This document shows, piece after piece, positions 34,046 through 42,911 of a stretch of 54,800 nucleotides of DNA. The DNA comes from Vibrio sp. UBA2441 (GTDB taxonomy: Bacteria; Pseudomonadota; Gammaproteobacteria; Enterobacterales; Vibrionaceae). How positions within the stretch are numbered: position 1 is the first letter of the stretch; each line of letters starts with the position of its first letter. The stretch spans positions 1 to 54,800 of the forward strand of contig DDQN01000012.1 in the NCBI GenBank assembly GCA_002342685.1, given 5' to 3'. Both the position numbers and the translations under genes were made by a program. The notes under the pieces were generated by a model. The model saw only the letters and a program-made list of their open reading frames with translations, was not told the origin of the DNA and did not search any database.

Positions 34046-34960
34046 GTGGATATCGAAAAGATAATGAGGCAAAGCATACAGTTTGGCCGTTATCTATTGG
34101 TTCGAATGAAGCACGATAGGGTTAATATTAATGCGGGTTATTTAGCCTACATTACCTTACTTTCTATTGTACCGATGTTAACGGTATTGCTCTCGGTATT
34201 GTCTTCATTTTCTCTGTTTTCTAATTCAGGGGAAATTATTCAAGATTTTGTCATAACCAATTTTGTTCCCGCAGCGGGAGACGCTGTGAGGTCAGCTTTA
34301 AATGATTTTGTTGCCAATACAGGCAAGATGACAGCGGTTGGCGGTGCTTTTTTGTTTGTGGCGGCGCTAATGCTTATCTCTAATATAGATAAAAATCTAA
34401 ATTATATTTGGCGAGTTAAACACAAGCGTCGTGCCGTATTTTCTTTCTCAATGTATTGGATGGTATTGACGCTAGGGCCCATATTAGTCGGAACGAGTAT
34501 CGCGGCAACGTCATACGTAACATCGTTGCAATTATTAGAAAATGAAACCTTATCCGGCGCATATGATTTGTTATTGCGCTGGCTGCCACTGATCCTGTCT
34601 TTTTTTGCCTTTATGGGACTATACCTATTAGTACCGAACAAAAAGGTACATCTTTCTAATGCGGCTCTCGGTGCGTTAATCGCGGCGATATTATTTGAAA
34701 TGAGCAAGAAAGGTTTTGCTGCTTACATTACACAATTCCCTTCTTATCAACTTATTTATGGCGCTTTGGCGGCAATACCTATTTTGTTCGTTTGGGTATA
34801 TTTGTGCTGGCTGATTGTATTGATTGGTGCTGAAGTGACTGCGGCGCTGGGTGAACGTGAGAACTGGAGTCCAAAGCAAGAAGTGTTAAACTCGTTGAAA
34901 CAAGAAAATAAATTAGAGAGTAGGAAGAGTAGTGATAGCGCTGATTCAGAGAGTAAGTGA
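34046..34960 (+). CDS. yihY: YihY/BrkB-family inner-membrane protein
   Basis: A 304-aa protein with six hydrophobic segments and the family motif NAGYLAYITLLSIVPMLTVL near 30-50. LNYIWRVKHKRRAV and YGALAAIPILFVWVYLCWLIVLIGAE are typical of YihY. It is not an RNase, as once proposed; function is unclear. The GTG start follows AAGGAG. Its end overlaps dtd by 29 nt, and the yihY-dtd-yiiD order matches enterobacteria. Confidence 0.92.
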   Translation: MDIEKIMRQSIQFGRYLLVRMKHDRVNINAGYLAYITLLSIVPMLTVLLSVLSSFSLFSNSGEIIQDFVITNFVPAAGDAVRSALNDFVANTGKMTAVGGAFLFVAALMLISNIDKNLNYIWRVKHKRRAVFSFSMYWMVLTLGPILVGTSIAATSYVTSLQLLENETLSGAYDLLLRWLPLILSFFAFMGLYLLVPNKKVHLSNAALGALIAAILFEMSKKGFAAYITQFPSYQLIYGALAAIPILFVWVYLCWLIVLIGAEVTAALGERENWSPKQEVLNSLKQENKLESRKSSDSADSESK

Positions 34961-35366
34961 AGCCTCAGTTGTGGTTGATGGCGACGTCGTTGGAGACATA
35001 GGCAGAGGGCTACTTGTACTTCTGGGTGTAGAGAAAGATGACGATGAAGTTAAAGCGAAGCGTTTGATGGAAAAAGTCACAACTTATCGTGTTTTTGGTG
35101 ATGACGACGGAAAAATGAACCTGAATGTTAAACAGGTAGATGGCCAGGTGCTGGTCGTATCTCAGTTCACGTTACCGGCAGATACGAAAAAAGGCACGCG
35201 AGCCGGGTTTTCTCGCGGAGCACATCCTGTCGATGCAGAACGCTTATATGACTATTTTTCTGATTGTTGTGCAGAAGTACTACCGACAGAAAGGGGCGTG
35301 TTCGCCGCAGATATGAAAGTATCTCTGGTCAATGATGGTCCAGTGACGTTTTGGTTGCAGGTATAA
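34932..35366 (+). CDS. dtd: D-aminoacyl-tRNA deacylase
   Basis: A 144-aa enzyme that hydrolyses D-amino acids (and glycine) off tRNA. The active-site motifs SQFTLPADTKKG and NDGPVTFWLQ (the cross-subunit GP motif) are intact. The GTG start lies inside the end of yihY. Confidence 0.95.
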   Translation: MIALIQRVSEASVVVDGDVVGDIGRGLLVLLGVEKDDDEVKAKRLMEKVTTYRVFGDDDGKMNLNVKQVDGQVLVVSQFTLPADTKKGTRAGFSRGAHPVDAERLYDYFSDCCAEVLPTERGVFAADMKVSLVNDGPVTFWLQV

Positions 35367-35383
35367 GTTGGGGTAGCGAAAAT

Positions 35384-35411
35384 CGGTCACCGGTCACCGG
35401 TCACCGGTCAT
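35384..35411. repeat. 7-bp tandem repeat (CGGTCAC x4)
   Basis: Three exact copies of CGGTCAC and a fourth ending in T, between dtd and the next gene. It contains overlapping ACCGGT palindromes. Confidence 0.9.
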
Positions 35412-35472
35412 CGAGTATCGATTTCGGCATAGTTTGTTCTATAATCAGTATCCCAAATAAAAAAGGATTTTT

Positions 35473-36372
35473 ATGTTTAAGTTAATCACGCCGAAGACAG
35501 ATAATCAGATTACCAAGTATTACCACTTCCGATGGCAGATGCTGCGAGAGCCATTGAGGCTGCCGGAAGGTTCGGAGCGTGATGAATATGATGAAATGAG
35601 TCATCATAAAATGATAGTGGATGGTCGCGGACGCCCTATGGCGGTTGGAAGGTTATATATTACCCCCGACAACGAAGCTCAAATTCGTTATATGGCGGTT
35701 AAACCTAATCGACGAGACAAAGGGTTAGGCTCGTTAATTCTGGTTGCTCTAGAGTCTTATGCAAGACAAGAAGGAGTAAAGCGACTCGTCTGTAATGCTC
35801 GCGAAGATGCTATCTCATTCTATACGAAAAATGGTTTTGAAAGTCAGGGAGAGTTAAGCGACCAAATTGGTAAAAATCGTCATCAACAGATGGTTAAACA
35901 ACTTGATCCATTAGAGAATATTTTGAGAAACCCCGAGTGGTGTGCTGAGTTACAGGAACGTTGGGAGCAACAGATCCCGATAAGTGACAAAATGGGTATC
36001 AAAATTAATCAATATACGGGTTATCAGTTTGAATGTAGCGCTCAGCTAAACCCTAACTTAAACCCTCGCAACACCATGTTTGCTGGCTCTGCTTTTACCT
36101 TAGCAACCCTTACCGGATGGGGCATGACTTGGCTGTTAATGCGAGAGCGTAATCTGAACGCTGATATTGTTTTGGCAGACAGTAAAATCCGTTACCGTTT
36201 TCCCGTTGAAGAAACACCAATAGCCGCGACCTCACTCGATGGTATAAGCGGCGATCTCGATAGGTTAAGAAATGGTAGAAAAGCACGGGTTATTATCAAT
36301 GTTACAATATACAGCGGTGATGTTGCTGCCGTTGAGTTTATTGGTACCTATGTATTGCTACCAGTAAAATAA
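35473..36372 (+). CDS. yiiD-like: Bifunctional GNAT acetyltransferase / hotdog thioesterase
   Basis: A 299-aa two-domain protein. The N-terminal GNAT domain (about 1-145) has the acetyl-CoA motif RYMAVKPNRRDKGLGSLIL and FYTKNGFESQGE. The C-terminal part (about 155-299) is a hotdog fold with NPNLNPRNTMFAGSAFTLATLTGW, as in E. coli YiiD and in proteins proposed to start fatty-acid synthesis (FabY). Both parts look intact. The natural substrates are uncertain. Confidence 0.87.
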   Translation: MFKLITPKTDNQITKYYHFRWQMLREPLRLPEGSERDEYDEMSHHKMIVDGRGRPMAVGRLYITPDNEAQIRYMAVKPNRRDKGLGSLILVALESYARQEGVKRLVCNAREDAISFYTKNGFESQGELSDQIGKNRHQQMVKQLDPLENILRNPEWCAELQERWEQQIPISDKMGIKINQYTGYQFECSAQLNPNLNPRNTMFAGSAFTLATLTGWGMTWLLMRERNLNADIVLADSKIRYRFPVEETPIAATSLDGISGDLDRLRNGRKARVIINVTIYSGDVAAVEFIGTYVLLPVK

Positions 36373-36439
36373 CAAAAACCAAGGCAGTGATGCGCCGCCA
36401 TAATTAGCTTGATTCAAGGACTTGTTATTTATATTTTTG

Positions 36440-38329
36440 TCATTTGCAGATGTTTGTTACGACAGTCTTTTTATTCAATAGATTATAATCTGTATTTTTG
36501 CACTTTTCATTGACTCTCAATTGAACTCTATTTTTTTCATTTGAGACCAAGTCATATTGACCGGTAAAGAGAGCAGATATATCAGACCCTCTTAGCTTTA
36601 TTGGTTTTATCTCTATTCGGCCTCGATCGGCATTGAACTCCAGTTCTGATATTTCAATTGGGTTAGAGATAACTTCACTATCACTTTTTTTCGAAATGAA
36701 CACTGAATCTCTAAGGGTGCCTACAAAATGCCCTGATAAGCTGTGGTTCAAACTTAATGAGTCTGCAGCAAGCCCTGAAGCTTCTAATTGAAAGTCGGCA
36801 GTCGCTTCAAATTGTATTGGTAACGTGTTCCACGCTTCAAATAGCCTAGTAGGGAGGCCATAAACAGTCGTTTTTAACTGCCAGGGCTTACTTACTTTAT
36901 TCAATTGATAGGCACCGGTGGCCTCTATCAACCCATTATTTAATGGAATAAAGAGGTCATTTAGTTTCCATATTCCTTCAACACTGCTCATGTTTAAAAC
37001 AGGATGGTTGGCATAGAGTTCATCAAAACTGGCATTAGTTGCATTAACACCAAGCTTCCCATTCCAAAGCGCTAACTTCCCGTCTCTGACGAGTTCGGTA
37101 TTTTTTCCTTCAACACTTACCCCTGAAATCTGCCAGTTGGGTTGAGAGGCAAGCTGTATAAGTTGCGAATGCTGAACGCTTAGATCTTTAATCTTCAGGT
37201 TGTTAATTTGACTAAGGAAAGGCTTGAGTGCAGAGAATGTTGAATCTTGTTCACTTATCCATTTCAATCCAGATATGTTCAAATGAGACAGGTTAATTGA
37301 ACTAGGAGTAAACAGCCCTTTCGCCTGAATTAAACCGTGATGAAGTTCTACAGTAGCGTCTTCAAGTTGTAGTTTATTGGGTTCCAAATAGAGCTCAAAT
37401 ACGGGGTCGAGCCAGAGTTGATTCAGGTAGCCGATGCTCTCTGCGTTGACAGAGAGATACCCTTGAGATTGCGCCCACGGATTAAAGGGCAATTTTAGGT
37501 TTTCAACCGATAGGTTGGCATTGGTTAATTCAAAATCAGCGAACGCTATTGTGCTATCCAGCATATCCAAACTATTAATATGAGTGATATTAGATAACAA
37601 CTGATTTAAATCCAGTTGCTTCGCTTGCTGCCACTCTTCGGTACTTAACCTTAGTTTATCGATAGTGGCATTAACTAAAGACCAGCCTTGGCTGTATTGC
37701 TCCGCCTGCCCGGAAAACTCGCCTTTTCGCCATTTAAAAGAGAGGCCATATATCGTGCTGTTTTGTTTTTTGTAGTCGGCATCAAGTAAGACGTTATCAA
37801 TAGCTTCCCCCTGCCAATAGATCTGTTCTGCTGAAAACTGAAGATTTCCAAATGGAATCACTTGCTGTTCCAGTATTAATTGAGGGTTATTTATTTGAAC
37901 GTTGGCGTCTCTGATAATGAAGCTATTATCAGAATAATCGAGGTTTGAAATTGCAAGCTGCTTTAATATTACTCGGTCTGATATCGAAAAATCAGGTAAA
38001 CCATTCTGCAAGCGCAACCCACTGATTAATAAGCTGTCTATGGTGACATGTGGCGATAAGAGTGTTGAAAGATTTAACCGTAGCTCTACTTTTTCGATTA
38101 CTATCGGCTTTTCTTGAATCTCTTTCATTTCAACCATTTGCAAAGATAGCAGGTTTGGGTAAGTATATTTGGCAGTCTGAACGGAAACAGGCGTATCGGA
38201 GAATTGAACAAATAAACGATTAATGATCTGAGCTGCATATTGGTTTTGCATCGCCCAATACAACCCTGCGATTGCTATTAACAGTAGCAATAAAAGAGTG
38301 GATATGATCAGTGCCAGTGCTTTTTTCAT
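36440..38329 (-). CDS. AsmA-family protein
   Basis: A 629-aa protein with a single N-terminal membrane anchor (residues 2-24, ALALIISTLLLLLLIAIAG) and a large, beta-rich periplasmic part. It contains repeated stretches of the type SLDMLDSTIAFADFELTNANLSVE, LSGHFVGTLRD and a C-terminal GRIEIKPIKLRGSDISALFTGQYDL, as in AsmA/AsmA-like proteins that bridge lipid transport to the outer membrane. ATG 38329 (MKKALAL) is the sensible start. Low overall similarity makes the exact subfamily uncertain. Confidence 0.72.
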   Translation of the reverse strand: MKKALALIISTLLLLLLIAIAGLYWAMQNQYAAQIINRLFVQFSDTPVSVQTAKYTYPNLLSLQMVEMKEIQEKPIVIEKVELRLNLSTLLSPHVTIDSLLISGLRLQNGLPDFSISDRVILKQLAISNLDYSDNSFIIRDANVQINNPQLILEQQVIPFGNLQFSAEQIYWQGEAIDNVLLDADYKKQNSTIYGLSFKWRKGEFSGQAEQYSQGWSLVNATIDKLRLSTEEWQQAKQLDLNQLLSNITHINSLDMLDSTIAFADFELTNANLSVENLKLPFNPWAQSQGYLSVNAESIGYLNQLWLDPVFELYLEPNKLQLEDATVELHHGLIQAKGLFTPSSINLSHLNISGLKWISEQDSTFSALKPFLSQINNLKIKDLSVQHSQLIQLASQPNWQISGVSVEGKNTELVRDGKLALWNGKLGVNATNASFDELYANHPVLNMSSVEGIWKLNDLFIPLNNGLIEATGAYQLNKVSKPWQLKTTVYGLPTRLFEAWNTLPIQFEATADFQLEASGLAADSLSLNHSLSGHFVGTLRDSVFISKKSDSEVISNPIEISELEFNADRGRIEIKPIKLRGSDISALFTGQYDLVSNEKNRVQLRVNEKCKNTDYNLLNKKTVVTNICK

Positions 38330-38435
38330 CGTATAGTCTGCTCTAGAGTTCAATGCTACTGCCAGTATTAAGGTTGCTGGAGAATTTCTGGTAGTGCTAA
38401 TAAGACACATTGACGTAAAAAAGAGAGATATTCAA

Positions 38436-38462
38436 TAAAAAAGCCCCTCAATTGAGGGGCTT
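38436..38462 (-). terminator. Terminator of pckA
   Basis: On the minus strand, AAGCCCCTC - AATT - GAGGGGCTT, then a T-run. It lies 22 nt after the stop. Confidence 0.88.
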
Positions 38463-38483
38463 AGCCATAGTTTTTAGTATTGC

Positions 38484-40112
38484 TTAGTCTAGCTGAGGGC
38501 CAGCAGCAACTAATGCAGCACCTTCTGCGTTATCAGTGTACTTATCGAAATTTTTGATAAAGCGTTGAGCAAGGTCTTCTGCTTTGCTTTCCCATTGTAG
38601 AGGGTCAACGTAAGTATCGCGAGGGTCCAAAATTGCAGGATCAACGCCCGGAAGTGCGGTTGGTACTTCTAAGTTAAATACAGGGATTTGCTTAGATTCA
38701 GCTGTTTCAATTGAACCATCCAAGATGGCATCAATGATTCCGCGGGTATCCTGAATAGAGATACGTTTGCCCGTACCATTCCAGCCAGTGTTTACCAGAT
38801 AAGCTTCTGCGCCAGCGGCTTCCATACGTTTAACCAGTACTTCAGCATACTTTGTTGGGTGCAGTGTCAGGAACGCAGCACCGAAGCAGGAAGAGAACGT
38901 TGGGGTTGGCTCTGTGATGCCACGCTCTGTACCTGCAAGTTTTGCGGTAAAACCTGATAGGAAGTGATACTTGGTTTGTTCCGGTGTTAACTTAGCTACC
39001 GGAGGAAGCACTCCAAACGCATCCGCAGTTAAGAAAATAACTTTCTCAGCGTGACCCGCTTTAGAGACAGGTTTAACGATATTGTCGATATGATAGATAG
39101 GGTAAGAAACACGGGTGTTTTCAGTTTTAGAACCATCATCAAAGTCGATAGAGCCATCGTTACGAACGGTTACGTTCTCTAATAATGCATCACGACGAAT
39201 AGCATTATAGATATCAGGCTCTGCTTCTTTGGAAAGCTTGATCGTTTTCGCGTAACAACCTCCTTCGTAGTTGAATATACCGTCATCATCCCAGCCGTGC
39301 TCATCATCACCAATCAACTGACGTTTTGGATCCGTTGATAGTGTGGTTTTACCTGTACCTGACAGACCGAAGAAGATTGCGGTATCACCTTCTTCACCTA
39401 CGTTTGCAGAGCAATGCATTGATGCAATACCTTTCAACGGTAGGAAGTAGTTCATCATGGCGAACATACCTTTTTTCATTTCGCCGCCGTACCAAGTACC
39501 GCCAATTAGCTGCATTTTTTCTGTTAGATTAAATACAGTATAGTTTTCAGAGTTTAGGCCTTGTTTTTCCCAGTTAGGGTTAGTGGTTTTCGCTGCGTTC
39601 ATTACAACGAAGTCGGGATCAAATGTTTTTAGTTCTTCTTCTGAAGGGCGGATAAACATGTTTTTAACGAAGTGAGCTTGCCACGCTACCTCGGTAATGA
39701 AGCGTACAGATAAACGAGTATCTTTATTCGTTCCACAGTAGCCATCCAATACAAACAGGCGCTTGCCTGATAATTGAGTTGTCGTTAGCTCTTTGAGTTC
39801 ATTCCATACTTCTGTAGATATGGCTTTATTGTCATTTTTAACTTGTTCTGATGTCCACCACATGTTTTCTTCAGTTGTTGCATCTTTTACGATGAACTTA
39901 TCTTTAGGTGAACGACCAGTGAAAATACCCGTGTCAACAGCGACAGCGCCAAGTTCGGTCACTACGCCTTTTTCGTACCCTTCTAAATCGGAACGAGTTT
40001 CCTCTGCGAACAACATATCGTAACTGGGATTGCGAACAATCTCTTTTACGCTAGTTAGCCCGTATTTAGTTAGGTCTAGTTGTGCAGCCTCAGTATGTTC
40101 CATAACGGTCAT
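38484..40112 (-). CDS. pckA: Phosphoenolpyruvate carboxykinase (ATP)
   Basis: A 542-aa gluconeogenic enzyme making PEP from oxaloacetate with ATP (E. coli 540 aa). Active-site motifs are GRSPKDKFIV, the KGMFAMMNYFLPLKGIAS region, the P-loop GLSGTGKTTLS, LIGDDEHGWDDDG and RISIQDTRGIIDAI. An AAGGAG site precedes ATG. Confidence 0.97.
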   Translation of the reverse strand: MTVMEHTEAAQLDLTKYGLTSVKEIVRNPSYDMLFAEETRSDLEGYEKGVVTELGAVAVDTGIFTGRSPKDKFIVKDATTEENMWWTSEQVKNDNKAISTEVWNELKELTTTQLSGKRLFVLDGYCGTNKDTRLSVRFITEVAWQAHFVKNMFIRPSEEELKTFDPDFVVMNAAKTTNPNWEKQGLNSENYTVFNLTEKMQLIGGTWYGGEMKKGMFAMMNYFLPLKGIASMHCSANVGEEGDTAIFFGLSGTGKTTLSTDPKRQLIGDDEHGWDDDGIFNYEGGCYAKTIKLSKEAEPDIYNAIRRDALLENVTVRNDGSIDFDDGSKTENTRVSYPIYHIDNIVKPVSKAGHAEKVIFLTADAFGVLPPVAKLTPEQTKYHFLSGFTAKLAGTERGITEPTPTFSSCFGAAFLTLHPTKYAEVLVKRMEAAGAEAYLVNTGWNGTGKRISIQDTRGIIDAILDGSIETAESKQIPVFNLEVPTALPGVDPAILDPRDTYVDPLQWESKAEDLAQRFIKNFDKYTDNAEGAALVAAGPQLD

Positions 40113-40383
40113 AGGTGGTGCTCCTTATTGGATAATTGTAGGGATTTTGTAAAATCTTTTTTTTTGTCTGTTAACCATGCTATCAACGTGAAAGCGAGAA
40201 AACAGGGAGACAAGTCAAAAATTATTGACGAAAAATACAGCGTTTATGCTCATTCGTCACACTTTAGAGTGCTTGAATTCTAGTCGGCGCAAAGCTTTGC
40301 GCTAGATCAATTTAATGTACAGAAGATATGGTGAAAAGTGTGTTGACGCTCGATTAACTGAGTGATTTATATGATTTTATGTA
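40113..40383. other. pckA upstream region
   Basis: The pckA promoter region. A TGTGACGAATG half-site on the minus strand (about 40253-40263) resembles one arm of a CRP site; no other gene or clear operator is visible. Confidence 0.35.
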
Positions 40384-40409
40384 ACAAAAAAGCCAGCTTT
40401 CGCTGGCTT
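40384..40409 (-). terminator. Terminator of hslO
   Basis: On the minus strand, AAGCCAGC - GAAA - GCTGGCTT followed by a T-run. Confidence 0.85.
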
Positions 40410-40446
40410 GATCTAAAAATTAAAATATAGTTTGCATATATGCATG

Positions 40447-41322
40447 TTAGTGAACGGTTTTGTTCTCTGCTTCTGCCTGTTCAAAAAGAGCGGTTACTTC
40501 ATTTTCGTCGAACGAATAATTCGTGCCGCAGTAATCGCAATGTAAAGAAATTGTTCCTTCCTTTGTTAAGATGTCGTAAATCTCTTCTTTTTCAACTGTT
40601 ATGATTGCAGAAGCACTTCTTTGCCTTGAACAGCCACAATAAAACTCAACAGGCTGCGCTTCAAAAAGTTGTACTGATTCTTGATTGTAAAGACGGTAAA
40701 GCAATTCGTTCGCTTCTAAAGAAAACAGCTCTTCATCTTTAATCGTACTTGTTAATTTTTCTAGGTGATCGAAATCATCCTCAGAACCTGTACCGTCAGG
40801 CATTACCTGAAGCAGCATTCCTGCAGCATGAGGTTTCCCGTTATATTCGCCTAAACGGAACCACAGTTTTGTTTTAAGTTGCTCTGAACGGAGGAAGTAC
40901 TCCTCTAAGCATTCTGCAAGGTTCTCTCCTTCCAAAGCCACTATGCCTTGGTAGCGTTCTCCCTTATCGGGTGAAATCGTAATAACAAGGTGACCTTTAC
41001 CCATTAGCTGATGCAAAGAGGCGTCATCGGATATATCACCTTCCCAGCGTGCCACTCCACGAACTTTTTGATCGTGGTCGCCATTGATAACGGCTAAGGA
41101 TACTGGGCCATCTCCCTGAAGCTGAAGCGTGATAGAACCTTCAAACTTCAGTGTTGCGGTTAATAGTGAGGTTGCAACCAATAGCTCTCCCAGCAGGTTT
41201 TGTACTGCTGTTGGGTATTCCTTACTGGAAATAATGTGTTGGTAGGTATCATCTAACTGAACCAACTCGCCACGTACAGAAAGGTCTTCAAATAGATAGC
41301 GGTTTAAAACGTTGTTTGCCAT
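40447..41322 (-). CDS. hslO: Redox-regulated chaperone Hsp33
   Basis: A 291-aa holdase turned on by oxidation. The C-terminal zinc-binding cysteines are in FYCGCS and CDYCG; their disulfide formation opens the chaperone. The N-terminal domain starts NVLNRYLFEDLSVRGELVQLD. It lies 16 bp after hslR, as in E. coli. Confidence 0.96.
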   Translation of the reverse strand: MANNVLNRYLFEDLSVRGELVQLDDTYQHIISSKEYPTAVQNLLGELLVATSLLTATLKFEGSITLQLQGDGPVSLAVINGDHDQKVRGVARWEGDISDDASLHQLMGKGHLVITISPDKGERYQGIVALEGENLAECLEEYFLRSEQLKTKLWFRLGEYNGKPHAAGMLLQVMPDGTGSEDDFDHLEKLTSTIKDEELFSLEANELLYRLYNQESVQLFEAQPVEFYCGCSRQRSASAIITVEKEEIYDILTKEGTISLHCDYCGTNYSFDENEVTALFEQAEAENKTVH

Positions 41323-41338
41323 TTCAGGAAACTCCAGC

Positions 41339-41728
41339 TTATTGATGTTTAAACTTGATTATATCGCGGCGCTGTTTTTTGTCAGGCCGTCGATCAGGAC
41401 TTGGACTGTGAAAAGCATTGAGTTTGCGTTTCTGATGATTCTCTTCACGCTTGGCAATGCTTTCATCTGTTTCTGTATAGAGTAGTTGGGCTTCAGGAGC
41501 TCCGCGACGTTGGTCGGATATTTTTTCAATCTTGATGGTTTTATCATCTTGACCTTGGCGAAGTGTAATAACTGCACCTAACTCAACTACTTTGCTTGGT
41601 TTAGATCGTTGGCCGTTATAATGAACTTTACCGCCATCAACCATGTTACGCGCAATAGAGCGTGTTTTGTAAAAACGAGCAGCCCAGAGCCATTTATCTA
41701 GCCTGACTGCATCAGAATTAGATTTCAC
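41339..41728 (-). CDS. hslR: Ribosome-associated heat-shock protein Hsp15
   Basis: A 129-aa protein with an S4 RNA-binding domain (RLDKWLWAARFYKTRSIARNMVDGGKVHYNG) and a basic tail. It binds free 50S subunits carrying nascent chains and recycles them after heat stress. It heads an hslR-hslO unit. Confidence 0.95.
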   Translation of the reverse strand: MKSNSDAVRLDKWLWAARFYKTRSIARNMVDGGKVHYNGQRSKPSKVVELGAVITLRQGQDDKTIKIEKISDQRRGAPEAQLLYTETDESIAKREENHQKRKLNAFHSPSPDRRPDKKQRRDIIKFKHQ

Positions 41729-41842
41729 TTTTTATACCCATTTTAAAAATAAATTGAACAGTACCGAAATGCTTCGGTCTTATTGCTGATTTTTAGTTAC
41801 TATTTTCTGTAGAAATGGTGATATGGCGCTATATTTTCAAGG

Positions 41843-41880
41843 GGACAAAGCAAATATTCAGGCTTTGCCTTATCTTGTCC
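41843..41880. promoter_or_regulatory. Nested inverted repeats upstream of gspC
   Basis: GGACAA (41843) pairs with TTGTCC (41875), and inside CAAAGC (41846) pairs with GCTTTG (41862); the outer and inner arms share bases, so they are alternative folds or overlapping operators. They lie about 65-105 bp upstream of gspC and 115 bp upstream of hslR. Confidence 0.3.
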
Positions 41881-41945
41881 ATTGAAAGATATGCTATTCT
41901 TTTTCGCTAATTTAAATTTTGGTATTGACTCATCAGAGGTTGTTA

Positions 41946-42872
41946 ATGCACTCATCATTGAGCCGAAATACAAAGATCACTCGCTTTCTGGATAACATTC
42001 CATCGGCTTTTATTGCTTCACAGTCTAAGATTAGTGTTGTGCTGTCTCTGTTCTTTGTTGTTTTGTCAGCGTGGATAACCGGGCAACTCGTTTGGCAGGT
42101 TATCGATAATAAAGTTGCTATGGTTGGTTGGTTAGCTAAGCCAACAGTAGCTAGTGTCGCTTCAACGACGGGTTCTAATGATGTTTCTGCTATCCATAAA
42201 GCTAATATATTTGGTCAGTATTCAGAGACGGTTGTTGAAGTAGTAAAACCTGTTGTTCAGGATGCACCTAAAACCCGACTCAATTTGGTGCTTGTCGGTG
42301 CAGTGTCAAGTTCTGAAGTAACAAATAGTTTAGCGGTAATAGCGAATAAAGGAAAACAAGCGACTTACGGTGTAGGTGAGTTGATAGACGGCACGCAGGC
42401 GAAACTGAAAGTAGTGTTTGTTGATAGAGTTATTATCGAGAATGCAGGTAGGGATGAAACCTTAATGTTGGAAGGTGTAGAGTATAAACGCCGTTCACTT
42501 TCGGACAAGGAACCAACAAGTAATACCTCTATCCGGAATGATAACAATAAACCATCATTGGGCGTGGATCAGTTAGCAAATATACGCCAACAAATTTTGG
42601 ACGATCCACAAAGAATTTTGCGTTACATTCGTCTATCGCAAATGAAAAAAGATGGACAGTTAATTGGATATAGAGTGCGTCCCGGAACCCAGCGGGCCTT
42701 GTTTGACTCGGTAGGCCTTAAAGATGGTGATATTGCAATCCGGTTGAATGGTGAAGACCTAACAAATCCTGCATCAATGGGGAAAATCTGGCAATCCATT
42801 AATGAACTAACAGAACTGAATTTGACGGTTGAGCGTAACGGTCAATCTCATGATATTTATATTGCATTTTAA
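41946..42872 (+). CDS. gspC: Type II secretion system protein GspC
   Basis: A 308-aa inner-membrane linker of the type II secretion system. One membrane helix (about 33-52), a periplasmic homology-region domain (about 90-165) and a C-terminal PDZ domain (about 220-305, GYRVRPGTQRALFDSVGLKDGDIAIRLNGEDL). It links the inner-membrane platform to the secretin. ATG 41946 follows AGAGG. First gene of gspC-N. Confidence 0.95.
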   Translation: MHSSLSRNTKITRFLDNIPSAFIASQSKISVVLSLFFVVLSAWITGQLVWQVIDNKVAMVGWLAKPTVASVASTTGSNDVSAIHKANIFGQYSETVVEVVKPVVQDAPKTRLNLVLVGAVSSSEVTNSLAVIANKGKQATYGVGELIDGTQAKLKVVFVDRVIIENAGRDETLMLEGVEYKRRSLSDKEPTSNTSIRNDNNKPSLGVDQLANIRQQILDDPQRILRYIRLSQMKKDGQLIGYRVRPGTQRALFDSVGLKDGDIAIRLNGEDLTNPASMGKIWQSINELTELNLTVERNGQSHDIYIAF

Positions 42873-42911
42873 ACTGACAACTAAGTTTGTCGGAGAATTT
42901 AGGAGTTTCTA

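Noticed and set aside
35384..35411. CRISPR array
   Set aside because: Units are 7 bp with no spacers and no cas genes in the window.
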